Position numbers and translations under genes: made by a program. From the NCBI GenBank assembly GCA_047495785.1, contig JBLDXI010000002.1, forward strand, positions 1,798,001 through 1,862,000: DNA of 64,000 nucleotides. Direction: 5' to 3'. Shown here in pieces: positions 10,968 through 21,710 of the stretch (position 1 is its first letter; every line of letters begins with the position of its first letter). The DNA is from Lepidodermella squamata (taxonomy: Eukaryota; Gastrotricha). The notes under the pieces are model-generated. The model had not been told where the DNA came from and searched no databases. It saw nothing but the letters and a program-made list of their open reading frames with translations.

Positions 10968-13900
10968 ATGTCTTGGTTCTCAGAAAGCGCCAAGTTGGTA
11001 CTGCTCGCCAACGCCGTCGTTCAGTTTCTGCTGTTTTTCGACGGCGTACTGTCGTTCGGCGCCAAGGTGCGCCAACTCGAGCCGCCTCAGCGCGGCGTCG
11101 GCGTGCTGGTCGCCTCGGATGAGACGGACGCAGCTGCCGGTGGTGCTACTTCGATTTCGTTCAATTTAGAGTTTGCCAAAACAAGCCGTTCGGCTGAGAT
11201 TTACCTCATCGATAACATTGGCCGCGTGCCGGGCTTCTACGACCAGACTTACAAGCAGAAAGTTGGCGTGCAGATCCGCCGAATTTTTCGCAGCGGCCCT
11301 AACAGCAATGCTACAATAAACGCATATTATCAATGGCCTGCAGGTAAATAAATAAATTTTCGCTGAAATTTATTTAAATTAAGGAGGAATTTTTCTCGTT
11401 TTTTTCTGAATTTTCGGGTAAAATTCTAATTTTTAATTCAGCCACGAAATTTGAATTCCCAATCAGTAACGGCGGGAAAGGAATTAATCTCAATTTCTCA
11501 TGTCAGTTTTTACTTTTTACCTCCTAATGGACTAATGGACGAATAAATTTGAATTTAGAATTTAGAACCTTATTTAGCAGCTTTTGGATAGCTTTAGACC
11601 TGAATTTAGAAGCTTTGGATAGGAAAATGAAAATATTTGGTGCTCATTTTTAGTGGAAAAAAATTAAGCTGAATCTAAGGTTGAACCAATTTTTCAAAAG
11701 CTAAAATAATTCAATTTTTCATACTTTTTTATTATTTTTTGTCGTAAAAAAGATTCGTAAAAAATTTGAAAAAATGTGCAACATAATTTGGGCTCTCTGA
11801 ATTGAAAACCTGGACCTTACCCAGCTTAATGGGATTTTCTAGAATAGAGACATATTTATAATAGTTGATTTTCTCTGTTTAGTCATTACCGTAACGTGGT
11901 CTTATTTCGGACAAAAACCTGTTTTTCGGGCTTAATTCTGTGAGGTGAACGAATTTTTTGACGTACTTTGCGCCAACAGATGCACCTTGAAAAACTGCAT
12001 ATCCTAGTGTTAATCGCGGTTAAAATATACCTTCTCCAGCACAGGTATTCACAGGTATTCACGGGTAACTGACTCGGCTAATTTCGGACACAACTGGGGT
12101 AATTTCGGACAGCTGAGTGTGAATATTTAGATTAGGGCCAAAGTTCACAATAAAGCGAGATAAAATTTGTGAGCAGATTTAAAAAGAAAAAAATAAATTG
12201 CATGTTGAGGGATTTGAACCCTCGATAGCGAATTGGTGCTCTCAACGCAGTTCAGTGCTATTCTCACTAAAATATTAAAGTTTAAAAACTGTCAAGGTCG
12301 ATTGAATTCTCTGTAGTTGGAGGCTGTCCGAAATTAGACGGGGGTTATCGGTTTTTCTGGCGGAATTTCAGGAAAAATGTCCCGTTGAAATTTCTTCCAA
12401 ACATGCCAGCCTAACTGAATTCGATGGGCTCTTTCTTTCGCGCTTCTATCCGGCAAAAAATACTGCCATTTGAAAAAGTTTTCAATTTTTTACCTCGGCG
12501 CTCACCTGCGAATAAGTACAACCGTTCTTCGAAAACAAATCCGTTTTTCATGTTTCAGGCGCCATTTGAAAGACAAGACTCTAGGCTATCTCCTGCATTT
12601 TGAACAGTATTTTTATCTACCAGGGTTGTGGAGAAACTCACGCTCAAAGCCAAAAGTGTCCGAAATTACCCTGTCCGAAAAAGGACTGCGTTACAGTATG
12701 GGATTTTTATTGGCTTCGAGTTTCTTGAATGACAGGATTTCAGTGGGTTAAATCATTTTTTCCTGCAATTATTTGATAGCTGGTATTCGAGGTTGGAGTG
12801 AGGATTTGATATCCGCCGATGCGATATTCGGCAATTCGATATGGATCGATATCGCGATCGATCGGCAGGTGTTCAAGAACCCCGTCATTCAAATCTTCGA
12901 CTCGGGCCGGCAGAAGGCCCTGTTCACGAGCAACTTCAACGGCCGGACCGACTACTCACTGCGGCCCAAGGTCGAGTACCGAGTGATATCCGATATGCCA
13001 TTTTCCGTTCTATCTGTTCTTTCATTCATCGGCCACGATACGGCTCAGAAGTGGAGCGAGGAGTATGCCGCCAACTTTTCAACCCCATCACCGTCGGTTC
13101 CAACTATTCGCATCGATGAGAATGAATTAACTTCAACAGCTCTACCAATAACTACCCTGGCTTCAACAATAAGTTCGTTCAATGGAAAAATTTAGTGCGC
13201 ACCTTAAAGTTCAGGTTCCAGCTTTTCCCAAAATAAGGTTCAGGATTAGAAATTTAGAGCTGGAACCTCAATTTTAGTGTTGCGAATAATTATACCCAAA
13301 AATGGATCCTCCTTAAATTATTTTTTTCTCAATTTCTAGACGCTGGACAGCCGATTATTATTCAGTTTCCTGATTATAATAATGAAGGAAATCAGGGTGA
13401 TATGAACAAGGCTCCTCAGGCGATAGTTTCCACGACCGCGGCGTCGGGTACCACGGTGAAACCGGCTCACAACCCTCACGGGGGTGGCCACGGCAGTGCG
13501 ACGACGCCGGCTACGTCACGTGCTATCTACGAAAGCTGGCTGCCACCGCCGACATGGCTACTCATCACCTCCGGCTGTCTACTCTTCTTCCTATTCATCG
13601 TTTTCACCGGAACCGTTCTCTACCTATGCTCACGCCGGCCGGGTTTCATATTCGTGACCGAAGAAGACGCGACTTTGAACCACCTGCACGGCAAAGACGG
13701 GCGAAAACTGCCGGACAGGGCGTTGTACAGCGGCTCGTCGTCCGCCTCGCCGACCATGTCGCCGCACCCGATGACTGCCGCCGGCACCCTACGGTACCCG
13801 CACCACCACCACAACGCGGCGACGAGCGGCAGCGAAGACGGCGCGCATGGCTCAACGTCGCCGATGATGCCGGACAGCCCGGACGAGGCTGATGTGACGT

Positions 13901-14106
13901 CTGGCCAGCAGCAGAAAATGATGCCGAGCGGCGTAGTCTTTCGCTATACGCAGTCCATGTCGCACGGCGGTGCTGCCCAGGCTCAGCGAGCTGGCCTCGT
14001 CGTGACCTACTCTGATGTGACGAATGACGAAGACGAAGATGTTTACAACACTGAGACGCTGCCCAGACGGCAACAAGTGCTATTCGCGCCATCTACAAAG
14101 CGATGA
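10968..14106 (+). CDS. Type I single-pass membrane protein of unknown family
   Basis: Three exons, 10968-11343, 12780-13172 and 13340-14106, join in phase to give about 511 residues. Exon 1 encodes a signal peptide (LVLLANAVVQFLLFFDGVLS) and the start of an ectodomain. Exon 2 continues a beta-rich ectodomain (FGNSIWIDIAIDRQVFKN). Exon 3 holds a His/Gly/Thr stalk, one transmembrane helix (WLLITSGCLLFFLFIVFTGT) and a cytoplasmic tail. The tail is rich in Ser, Pro and His and has an acidic patch (DVTNDEDEDVYNTET). The exon 2 donor (A|GTTCGT) is weak, so that border may be off by a few codons. Intron 1 is large (1.4 kb) because it carries an 808-base transposon remnant. I recognise no domain; adhesion or receptor roles would be guesses. 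Confidence 0.7.
11889..12696. mobile_element. Non-autonomous Tc1/mariner-like element in intron 1
   Basis: The left end, CCGTAACGTGGTC, and the reverse complement of the right end, CTGTAACGCAGTC, form terminal inverted repeats. They continue into a shared TTTCGGACA block. Both ends are flanked by TA (11887-11888 and 12697-12698), the usual Tc1/mariner target duplication. Further TTTCGGACA copies lie just inside the ends. No transposase reading frame is present. Inside, near 12205-12262, is a tRNA-like segment. Confidence 0.65.
12205..12262 (-). other. tRNA-like fragment with B-box
   Basis: On the minus strand the sequence contains a perfect T-arm hairpin with the loop GGTTCAAATCC, a good RNA polymerase III B-box. 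It is preceded by an A-box-like GTTGAGAGC. The distance between the two is too short for a complete anticodon arm and no acceptor stem pairs. This is therefore a degenerate tRNA or a tRNA-derived SINE piece, not a functional tRNA gene. Confidence 0.4.
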
Positions 14107-16572
14107 ATTCAGCCTAAAACTCCCATGTAAAAAATGACCGTTAACAAGTGAAATGTGGGCTTTGGCGCATTTTCTGAATTTTCAACCAAATGGCAAAACG
14201 TTTGTTGGCTTGAAGATGGGTGCTTCTTGGATTCGGAGATCTCCTAGCTCAGTTTTTCTTGAGGATTTTGAATTTTTAAAATTCAGACCTCCAGGAGGCT
14301 CCCATCCACCTCAACAGAAGGGAAAAGGCTTATCGATTTAGGATGACATGGAAGCACTAGCTTGATTCCATCGAAACTTCTGAAAATCTTGCAATATTCC
14401 TCACCTCAGATTGGTACGGCGACAAAACAGCAACTTCGCAGAACAGCAAACGCGACAAAACAGCAAATTTTAACTTCGCGACAAAACAGCGAAAACATAC
14501 GATGCAAAAGATGCACCGTGTTTCTGTTGTTATGTCGCAAAATAACAAATTTGCTCTTTTGTCGCCTTTGCTGTTTTGGGTATTTGCTGTTATGACGATT
14601 ACCTAAAAAATCTCGACTGCGCATAGGGAAATAACGTCAGAATTTATTTGTATTATTATCTAATTATTATTGCGTCTAATTATTAATTGATGCAATAAAA
14701 ACTCAATTTTTTAAGCGCGCACTTCCGAAATTAGCAATTTGCACCCCGTAAACTTTGAAGCCCATTTTCTCAGCAACCGTGATGACTATCAACCTCTTTT
14801 TGATATCGTTCGACTCCTCGTTCATTGATCTTGAAAGCGGCATCAAAATCTCACAAATGTCGCTAAACCCCGCTTTTCACTTGTTAACGGTCAAATAGGC
14901 TCAAGGATCGATAATTCAACCCTTAAAAAATCACAATCGCAATAAAATTCAACTTTATTTTTTAATTGTTTCAAAAAGGACCATATACTATAAGATTGTA
15001 CGAGGTTCCCCAACAATTATCTCGTTCTATTTTTGTAAAGAAAATGTAATTTCTAGCTTTATGGAAATTTGCACCTGAACGTGAGAAATTTAAGCAACAC
15101 CTCTCAATACACCTTCATTATTGCAAGTTATGTGAAAAGCTTGTGTCGCTATATTTATTGTCTCTCGTTGTTTCTCTCCCGAAAAATGACAATATTATAT
15201 AAACAAAAGCTGTAAATTGAAAATCCTTTGAATATTTTTACCAAACATTGTTATCGTTCTGTTATTATTTATATAAAACATACATTTTTTGATCTGGAAT
15301 GAAATAAAAATCTATTGAATGAGTATTGAACATGAAGGCATTTTTGGGATAAACACAATAATCTTTGATCACGCGGTTGTTTTTCACACAAATTTAAAAC
15401 GTGTATTGATATATTTTGAGAATTTCTCATCTAAAAATAATTATTTTTTTCGGGGCCCGGGCCTTTATGAGAGTGTTGACAAAGTTTTAATTTCGAGAGC
15501 GCTAACGAGCGTATTTTTTGTTGGCGCGCGCGAGCTGCGCGTGATAACGCAATTCGTGACACTTTGCGCTGCACCGAGCTGTCAAGTTTAAGGTTATAGG
15601 AAAAAGATTACCATAAGCTTCAAGCTTTTTTACCTGGAAGCTTTAATCAAATAATAGTATTTTCTCAATTTCCAGTAAAACACAACTATAATTAACTGTC
15701 ACTCGTTTTATGGTAATAGAGCTTTTAGCTGATGAACTTGATTTTACTAGAAGATATGCAGCAGCCGGATGCACTCTTTCACTGCCGTAGCTACTGTAGT
15801 CTGAAATTAAGAGTAAATCTAGCCCGTTGATGAAGCGAGACTTTGACGTGCGGCATTGGCTTTAACACTCAATATTTATTTAAATTTACAGCTACGTTCA
15901 TTGCAACAACGTTGTCAAAATATTTACGAAACAAAGATAGCAACAGTTGTAATTTTACCATTTTTGGGCACCTTCGCGATGGCTTTCTCGAGGCGCTGTG
16001 TGATAATATCATTAGTGAAAACCTTTGAGTAAATATTAGCGCCTAATTCATAGACACATTAAAGCGGCGACCATTTTTATTCATTTTTTTTCAATAATCG
16101 CAAGCGGTAGCATTTTTCGTAAAATAAATGATATAAATGCTCGAAATCTAACGATCCATCACAGCGGTCGAAACGCTTGATTGTTTTTCGTACATAATAT
16201 TTCGGCGCCATTTTATGTTTTCATTAAGCAGTTACGCGCGTCGTTAATGTTTTTTACGCGCTTTTTGTTGGTTAATAATACGCTCGTCACATGTATAAGC
16301 GGAAGATAATAGATAGACTACCTGTATAGACCCGCAGCGTGGTATTGGTTTTATAGTCGAGCGAATCCCCGCATGGCTGAAACCTGCCTCGCTGCGACCA
16401 CATGCTGCCTTAAGAGGCCAAATTTTTATAGCGACAGTCTTATTACTAGGCTATTGTAGCCGATGTTTATCTCCATTATTTTTATTGTAAAATTTATTTA
16501 AGCCTGAAATTATTTTTCTTTCATGAAGATATTTAGCCTTGATATGAAACGCGCTTTAACCTGCAATTTAGG
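14107..16572. other. Intergenic spacer with one MITE copy
   Basis: No gene is supported over about 2.4 kb apart from the repeat at 14413-14603. Open frames at 14153-14341, 15319-15591 and 15843-16028 are short and featureless. The segment 15480-16480 contains CG-rich patches (GCGCGCGAGCTGCGCG-like near 15525) within AT-rich DNA and may hold the promoter of the galaxin-like gene. Confidence 0.4.
14413..14603. repeat. MITE family A, copy 1
   Basis: The element starts GGTACGGCGACAAAACAGCA and ends with an inverted counterpart (TTTGCTGTTATGACGATTACC-like). Several internal copies of a GCGACAAAACAGCAA unit lie in both orientations. About 190 bases long, it can fold into a long imperfect hairpin. 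Related copies are at 41424-41704 and 54791-54956. No coding capacity. Confidence 0.7.
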
Positions 16573-18236
16573 ATGTTTTTAAGGCGGTTGAAGCCGCCTA
16601 ATGTGCGGCGAATTTTGACAATTTTAAGCTGGATTTTTTTAATTTTTACTCAACAATCAACCTCAGCGCGCGTTATCGATGTTTACTCTGTTCAGCCTCT
16701 CAGCAATAAAGCTGCGCTGGAGAGTGGCGGGAGTCAGCTATGCAACGCCATCAATTCGTCGCGGTTTTTTAGGTCCATCATATTCTGCTGCCGTGATCAG
16801 CTTTACAAAAAATCTGACTCGCAGCTGAGCCCGCAATTTTTCCGATGTTGCCAAGGGTCTGGGCTGTTCACGGATTCGGAAAGCGCGAAATGTTGCGGTC
16901 AGATGTTGTATGAGCCCGAAATTGAATACTGCCATCAGGACAGCTTCGTCCTACCGATTCGGCCTGATTTACCGCAAATCCCATGGCCACATCCTGTTGA
17001 ATCGATTTCAACGCAGCAAATCGAAATTAAGCCCGAATTCACTTTCAACCACGCCGCTGAACATGAACGGCGAGTTAAGGCTGGTCCATCGCAATGGGAC
17101 TCGGCAATCTGGTTAAATTGCAGCGGCCGGCTGGTCTACAACCCCGAGGGTCGGCAGGCGTCAAAGCTAGACTGCTGCGGCCAGATGCCATTCAAGCGTG
17201 ACCGATTTCACTGCGTCAACGGCGCGCTACTCGAAATCGAATACACAAACGGGCAATGGCTGCCGCATGAAGATGAGGATAAAGATTCAACGCAAGTATT
17301 ACCCTTCGCCGATGCTAATGGCCTGTTATCGGCCAATCAAAGATCGGCATTGCTGCGATGCTCCGGCGTGTGGTATTCGATTTCCTTCACGAAAATGTTC
17401 ATGCATGGGTATAACTCGGTTAACCAACGCTACTCGTGCTGTGGCCAGCAAATCTACGACGTCTACGACAGCCACTGCACCGAGCAAAATACCGTTAAAT
17501 ACCGATCTGTACCGGACTTCACTTACTCCGGACCAATTCGGCATACAATGTGAGTTATCTAAATTAAGGCGGATTTTCCTTGTTGAAAAAAAGTTTTAGG
17601 ATTATGTGCGGAGATTTTAATGCGATCGGTTGGCGACCTGACCTTGGCATAACGCCAGCGATAACTTATCTCGTCGATAATTCGCTGCCTGTTGAACGGC
17701 AGCCAGATGCGTGCTGCGGTCTGCAGCTGTACAATAAAGCTCGTTACGGTTGTTCCGTAAATGGCATCTACCCTTTGAACAACAAAGCGTCTAGGCTGAA
17801 TGATGATTTTAAGCCGCCACGGTGTGTGAACGGCCGCATCGTTTTCCCGCGAGATGGAGGCGGGCTATCGCGGTATTGGCAGTGCTGCGGAACAAGGTCC
17901 TACAACACCTTGGACTCGAATTGTTGCGGCTCCACTGTGGTCTCGCGGTATTTGCAATAAACAAATTAATCTTTTAATTTTTAAAATTAAAATTAAATTA
18001 ATTAAAATTTCAATCAATTTTCTTAACTTAAAATTTCAGTTTCAAATTTTTCAAATTTTAAATTTAATTTTTTAAACAGGAAAGCCAGTTATCTTTGCTG
18101 TCAGGGTGTCTACTACAGCGTTGCGAGTCAACATGGCGAAAAGTTCGAATGTTGCGGCCGAAATCGCATCGACAGCCGATTTTATTACTGCTTCAACGGC
18201 GAAATTCGTCACGGTCATAGGCTTCAAGCGGAGTAG
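16573..18236 (+). CDS. Galaxin-like secreted double-cysteine repeat protein
   Basis: Three exons, 16573-17549, 17600-17947 and 18080-18236, join in phase to about 493 residues. A hydrophobic leader (ILTILSWIFLIFTQQSTSA) indicates secretion. The rest is a series of repeats built on a Cys-Cys-Gly pair, then Tyr/Phe and a further Cys. Examples are CCGQMLYEPEIEYC, CCGQMPFKRDRFHC, CCGQQIYDVYDSHC, CCGLQLYNKARYGC, CCGTRSYNTLDSNCC and CCGRNRIDSRFYYC. This CC-x-Y-x-C spacing is typical of galaxin and galaxin-like proteins, first known from coral skeleton matrix and found in other animals. Extracellular-matrix or cuticle scaffolding is a reasonable inference. The first intron carries the recurring AAATTAAGGCGGA motif. 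Confidence 0.75.
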
Positions 18237-18937
18237 TGAAATTTGGCCACCAGCGCGATGATATACGAGCGAAGAATCAAGTTCCTTATATGTATTATTT
18301 TACCAAATGCTTTCTGTCTGTACATATTTGTAGAAACTTTAGCTTGGAAACATCATCATATCGTCTGTACATTTTTTGTAGTGTTTTCAAAAAACTGCTG
18401 TATATTCCAATTATGCGATCAATATTTTTTGAAAAAGAACAAAAGTAAAATGAGCTGATTTTCGAGATGTCTATTAAACGATTATTAAGCCTACTAGGTT
18501 AGCCCCCAGACTGAGGCCAAAAAGGCTGGACGGCTCCACTTGGGGATATTTTGTCGCATAGGGATGTAGCAAATCTCGTATGATTCAACCTTTTTGTTTT
18601 AGCAAAATTTACCCAACTGACTTTGAAGCTGTGAAATTGAAATTAAAGTGATGTCCCATGACGTTTCATTCGAGTTTAAAATTTTTGTATTTACGGCGCT
18701 CGATGGATCGATTTTGCGAGAATGATCTCTTAGGTCATTCAGGACAACTTTTACGAGGTTAAAAGCAATAAAATTTAAAATTAAATTAAATTAAATTAAA
18801 TTAAATTAAAAACCGCAATAATTTTTGTTGCTTGTTCATCACATTACAAACAATGGGAAATTTTACTCTTGATTTCCGGATAATATAAAAATTTCTAAAA
18901 AAATTATAAAGCACAGGGTATCGTTTAATTTTGAAAT
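18237..18937. other. Convergent spacer with ATTAA microsatellite
   Basis: No gene is seen between the galaxin-like gene (+) and the channel cluster (-). A short tandem array of the unit TTAAA/ATTAA occupies about 18776-18812. Related A+T-only sequence fills the last galaxin intron (17950-18079). Confidence 0.5.
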
Positions 18938-20125
18938 TTAAACGTAGAAAACAAGGGGAACAGTTCCAGTAATGATGATACCGATAATAAAGCAGATAAC
19001 GTCAACCCTCGCCATAATTTCGTGCCGTTTCTTTTCAGTCATCACCTCCTTGTACTTGGCCGACGTGAAGGAAGGGCACAACAGGGTCCCATCCAGCCAT
19101 TTTAGGGCAGCAATTGATTGCGCGATATAGGCTACGCAAACACCTGATAAATAACCGATGACCACAATAATTCCACATCGCTCCGAGGAAGCTGGCAGAA
19201 CCGATGTGACAGACGATTGAATGACCCAGAATGACAGCAATATGACAAGGAAAAAACTCGGCCTCTCCGGGGTGTGTGGGTGCAGTAGACCGATGAGGAG
19301 TAACAGGGTGACTACAGCGCATGGCAATATGATTGTAACCGAAAAATATTGCCGATTTCGGACGCAGGTGAACGAGTACTTCGCGCCACTGAAATTTGTA
19401 GGCGACGTTACATTTTCCCATGTCACATCAATCATAGTCCAAACGTCGCTTTCTTTGCTTGAAAATTTGTTTAGAAACAACACACCCTTTGTACTAGTGG
19501 GCGGGGCGTAGAATTTCACCTTTGTATCACCCTCAGGCGCGGCTACTACGGTGGTGCAGATGTGGGGAGGGTCGAATGGGAAGTTTCTCAAGTCCAGTTG
19601 GCACTTGATATCGAAATTGCCGAGGACCAGCCACACAATTTTACTGCTCGGGTTCTTATCGGTAGGCCAGATGATCTCAAGCTCGAGGTCTTCACGCGTC
19701 TTTAAACTCCACAAAGTTTTCGCCTCGTCGACAGCGTCTGAGAAGAAGACAATCGGCGCCCAGATCATCGAGGCCGGTACGAACTGGTTTTTCATCCGTC
19801 GCGTTCGATTTGAGGATCGGAAAATCTGCGTTACGTAATCGTCACTCCACGACAGCTGAACCGCGCCTGCGAATGTCCCGGCCTGAATTGTATCGGTAAT
19901 TCCGTTGAATTTTTTCACCTCCAGTCGGATTTCGATCGGAACTGGGCGCTGGCCGTTGCTCATTGGCGGGACAAGACCTCGGTAGGGGTAGTTTTTTTCG
20001 AGCTGTATGACCAGGTCGCCCTCCTCGTCCGACAAGAGGCTTTCATCAGCAGCAGGCTCAGCTCCATAGCCAGAGCATATCTCTGATGTCAAAATTCCAA
20101 AAATCAGGATTAATCGTTTTGGCAT
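18938..20125 (-). CDS. Pentameric ligand-gated ion channel subunit, copy 1
   Basis: A single uninterrupted 395-codon frame starting at ATG 20125. A signal peptide (LILIFGILTSEICSG) is followed by the extracellular ligand-binding domain with VQLSWSDDYV and the loop-A region MIWAPIVFF. The Cys-loop reads CQLDLRNFPFDPPHIC, with 14 residues between the cysteines instead of the usual 13. Four membrane helices follow: M1 with the conserved Pro-Cys (IILPCAVVTLLLL), M2 with LLSFWVIQSSVTSVLP, M3 and a C-terminal M4. The M3-M4 loop is only about 30 residues, shorter than in most eukaryotic members. A Glu sits just before M2 (PERPSFF), as in many cation-selective subunits, but selectivity is inference. 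Ligand unknown. It is the most downstream of four tandem paralogues. Confidence 0.88.
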   Translation of the reverse strand: MPKRLILIFGILTSEICSGYGAEPAADESLLSDEEGDLVIQLEKNYPYRGLVPPMSNGQRPVPIEIRLEVKKFNGITDTIQAGTFAGAVQLSWSDDYVTQIFRSSNRTRRMKNQFVPASMIWAPIVFFSDAVDEAKTLWSLKTREDLELEIIWPTDKNPSSKIVWLVLGNFDIKCQLDLRNFPFDPPHICTTVVAAPEGDTKVKFYAPPTSTKGVLFLNKFSSKESDVWTMIDVTWENVTSPTNFSGAKYSFTCVRNRQYFSVTIILPCAVVTLLLLIGLLHPHTPERPSFFLVILLSFWVIQSSVTSVLPASSERCGIIVVIGYLSGVCVAYIAQSIAALKWLDGTLLCPSFTSAKYKEVMTEKKRHEIMARVDVICFIIGIIITGTVPLVFYV

Positions 20126-20384
20126 GGAAGTTTCGAGAAAGGCAGCATTAATAGTTTTTTAGCTAGCTAATGATATCTATTGCATATAGTCCCAATTGTC
20201 AACAGTCAATTAAAGTGAGTCATTGTTATTCTAATTATCTTGAGAATTACCTTTTATTATATCGGCTACAAGTGCGTTGATTTTTTGCTTTCCGATTTTC
20301 ATCGTTGTTACCACCATTTAATAGCGCGAAAAAGTCTATCAAATCGATCGTTCCGATATGTTTATTTCATGAGTTTGAGTGCAA

Positions 20385-21614
20385 TTAAAAGTAATAAAAA
20401 ACAATCGGTATCGTTCCGGTAATAACCAGGCCAATTACGAAGCAGCCAATGTCAACTTTAGACAGAATCGCCAATTTTTCTTCTCTCGTTATATGCCGCT
20501 TGCTGTCTTCACCGAAAAAGAGCGGTACCGCCCAGGCACCATCCAGCCATTTGAGGATGCAAACAGATTGGGCAATGTAGAGTATTGAAACGCATGATAA
20601 GTACCCGATACAATTCAAAATTCCACATCGGTCTGAAGATTTAGGTAGGACCGACGTGACAGACGATTGGATGACCCAGAAGGAGAGGAGAATTACAAGG
20701 AAAAAACCCGACCTTTCCGGGGTGTGGGGGTGGAATAGGCCGGCCTGTAGCAACAGGGTGACTACAACGCAGGGCAAGATAATGGTAACCACAAAGTACT
20801 GCCGGTCTCTCGTGCAGATGAATCTGAACATCGCGACCGATAGATTGGTTGGCGAAGACTTGTTCTGCCACTCAACCTCATCGATAGTCCAGACATCCCC
20901 CAAACGACTTTTATCGCCGCGTAAAAACACAACGCCTTGTCCATTCTGGGGCGTAGTATGAAACCTAACTTTACCAGGGCCTTCAGGCGCAACAATTGTC
21001 ATGCTACAGGCGTGAGATGGGTCAAATGGGAAGAGGCTCAAATCCATTCGACAGCGAATGTCAAAAGTTCCGGAAACTAGCCATGTGATTTTGCTGTAGG
21101 AGTTCTTATCAGATGGCCAGGTAATCTCCAGCGATAGGTCCTTTCGAGTTTTCAAATTCCAAAGTATGCCTGACTTTTCCATCGCATTTCCGAAGAAGAC
21201 AATTGGCGCCCAAATCATCGATGCTGGGACGAATTGGCTAGTATTTGCCAAGGTTTTATTCCTGCGGAATGTTTGGAAAATCTCTGTTACGTAATCGTCG
21301 CTCCATTGCAGTTTGACGCCTCCAATGAACGATCCTATCTGTTCGGCATCTTCAATTCCGGTGAATTGTTTAAATTCCAGCGTGACTAGGACAGGAATGG
21401 GACGCTCGCCTCGACTTGATGGCGGAACCAAGGCATCGAATGGATAATGGTCTTTGAGCAATTTCAGCAACTCGCCTTCATCATCTGCTAAAGTATTCTC
21501 AGCATCTAAGGCTTGAAAGGAAACCGTAATAAGGAATATGAAACTTTTTAAGGTGACCATTAAACCAGCTGAGATACGAGTACTCTTTGCTTGCAAGAAG
21601 ATGTTACTCTTCAT
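20385..21614 (-). CDS. Pentameric ligand-gated ion channel subunit, copy 2
   Basis: An intronless 409-codon frame from ATG 21614, with a leader that includes VTLKSFIFLITVSFQALDA. The domain order matches the neighbouring copies: ligand-binding domain with VKLQWSDDYV and MIWAPIVFF, Cys-loop CRMDLSLFPFDPSHAC (14 residues between cysteines), then four membrane helices. M1 contains IILPCVVVTLLLQ and M2 is preceded by PERSGFF. A short M3-M4 loop contains the charged HITREEKLAILSKVD. The leader is longer than in the other copies and a start at the internal Met (MVTLKSF) is equally likely. It lies 96 bases downstream of copy 3 and 259 bases upstream of copy 1. Ligand unknown. Confidence 0.88.
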   Translation of the reverse strand: MKSNIFLQAKSTRISAGLMVTLKSFIFLITVSFQALDAENTLADDEGELLKLLKDHYPFDALVPPSSRGERPIPVLVTLEFKQFTGIEDAEQIGSFIGGVKLQWSDDYVTEIFQTFRRNKTLANTSQFVPASMIWAPIVFFGNAMEKSGILWNLKTRKDLSLEITWPSDKNSYSKITWLVSGTFDIRCRMDLSLFPFDPSHACSMTIVAPEGPGKVRFHTTPQNGQGVVFLRGDKSRLGDVWTIDEVEWQNKSSPTNLSVAMFRFICTRDRQYFVVTIILPCVVVTLLLQAGLFHPHTPERSGFFLVILLSFWVIQSSVTSVLPKSSDRCGILNCIGYLSCVSILYIAQSVCILKWLDGAWAVPLFFGEDSKRHITREEKLAILSKVDIGCFVIGLVITGTIPIVFYYF

Positions 21615-21710
21615 GGAGTTATCTTGAAATGTTTAAACAGCTGCTCATCGATCAGGAAGAAAAACATGAGTTCAGGTTGATTCACATTTTATTTACTCAT
21701 CACCGAAAAT

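Noticed and set aside
12205-12262. Functional tRNA gene
   Set aside because: The T-arm is good, but the anticodon arm is incomplete and no acceptor stem pairs. Kept only as a tRNA-like fragment.
13620-14092. Minus-strand and alternative-frame open frames in exon 3 of the type I membrane protein
   Set aside because: Shadows of a GC-rich coding exon; the chosen frame has the transmembrane helix and continues in phase from exon 2.
18776-18812. CRISPR-like or satellite array
   Set aside because: It is a simple five-base microsatellite of about seven units without spacers.
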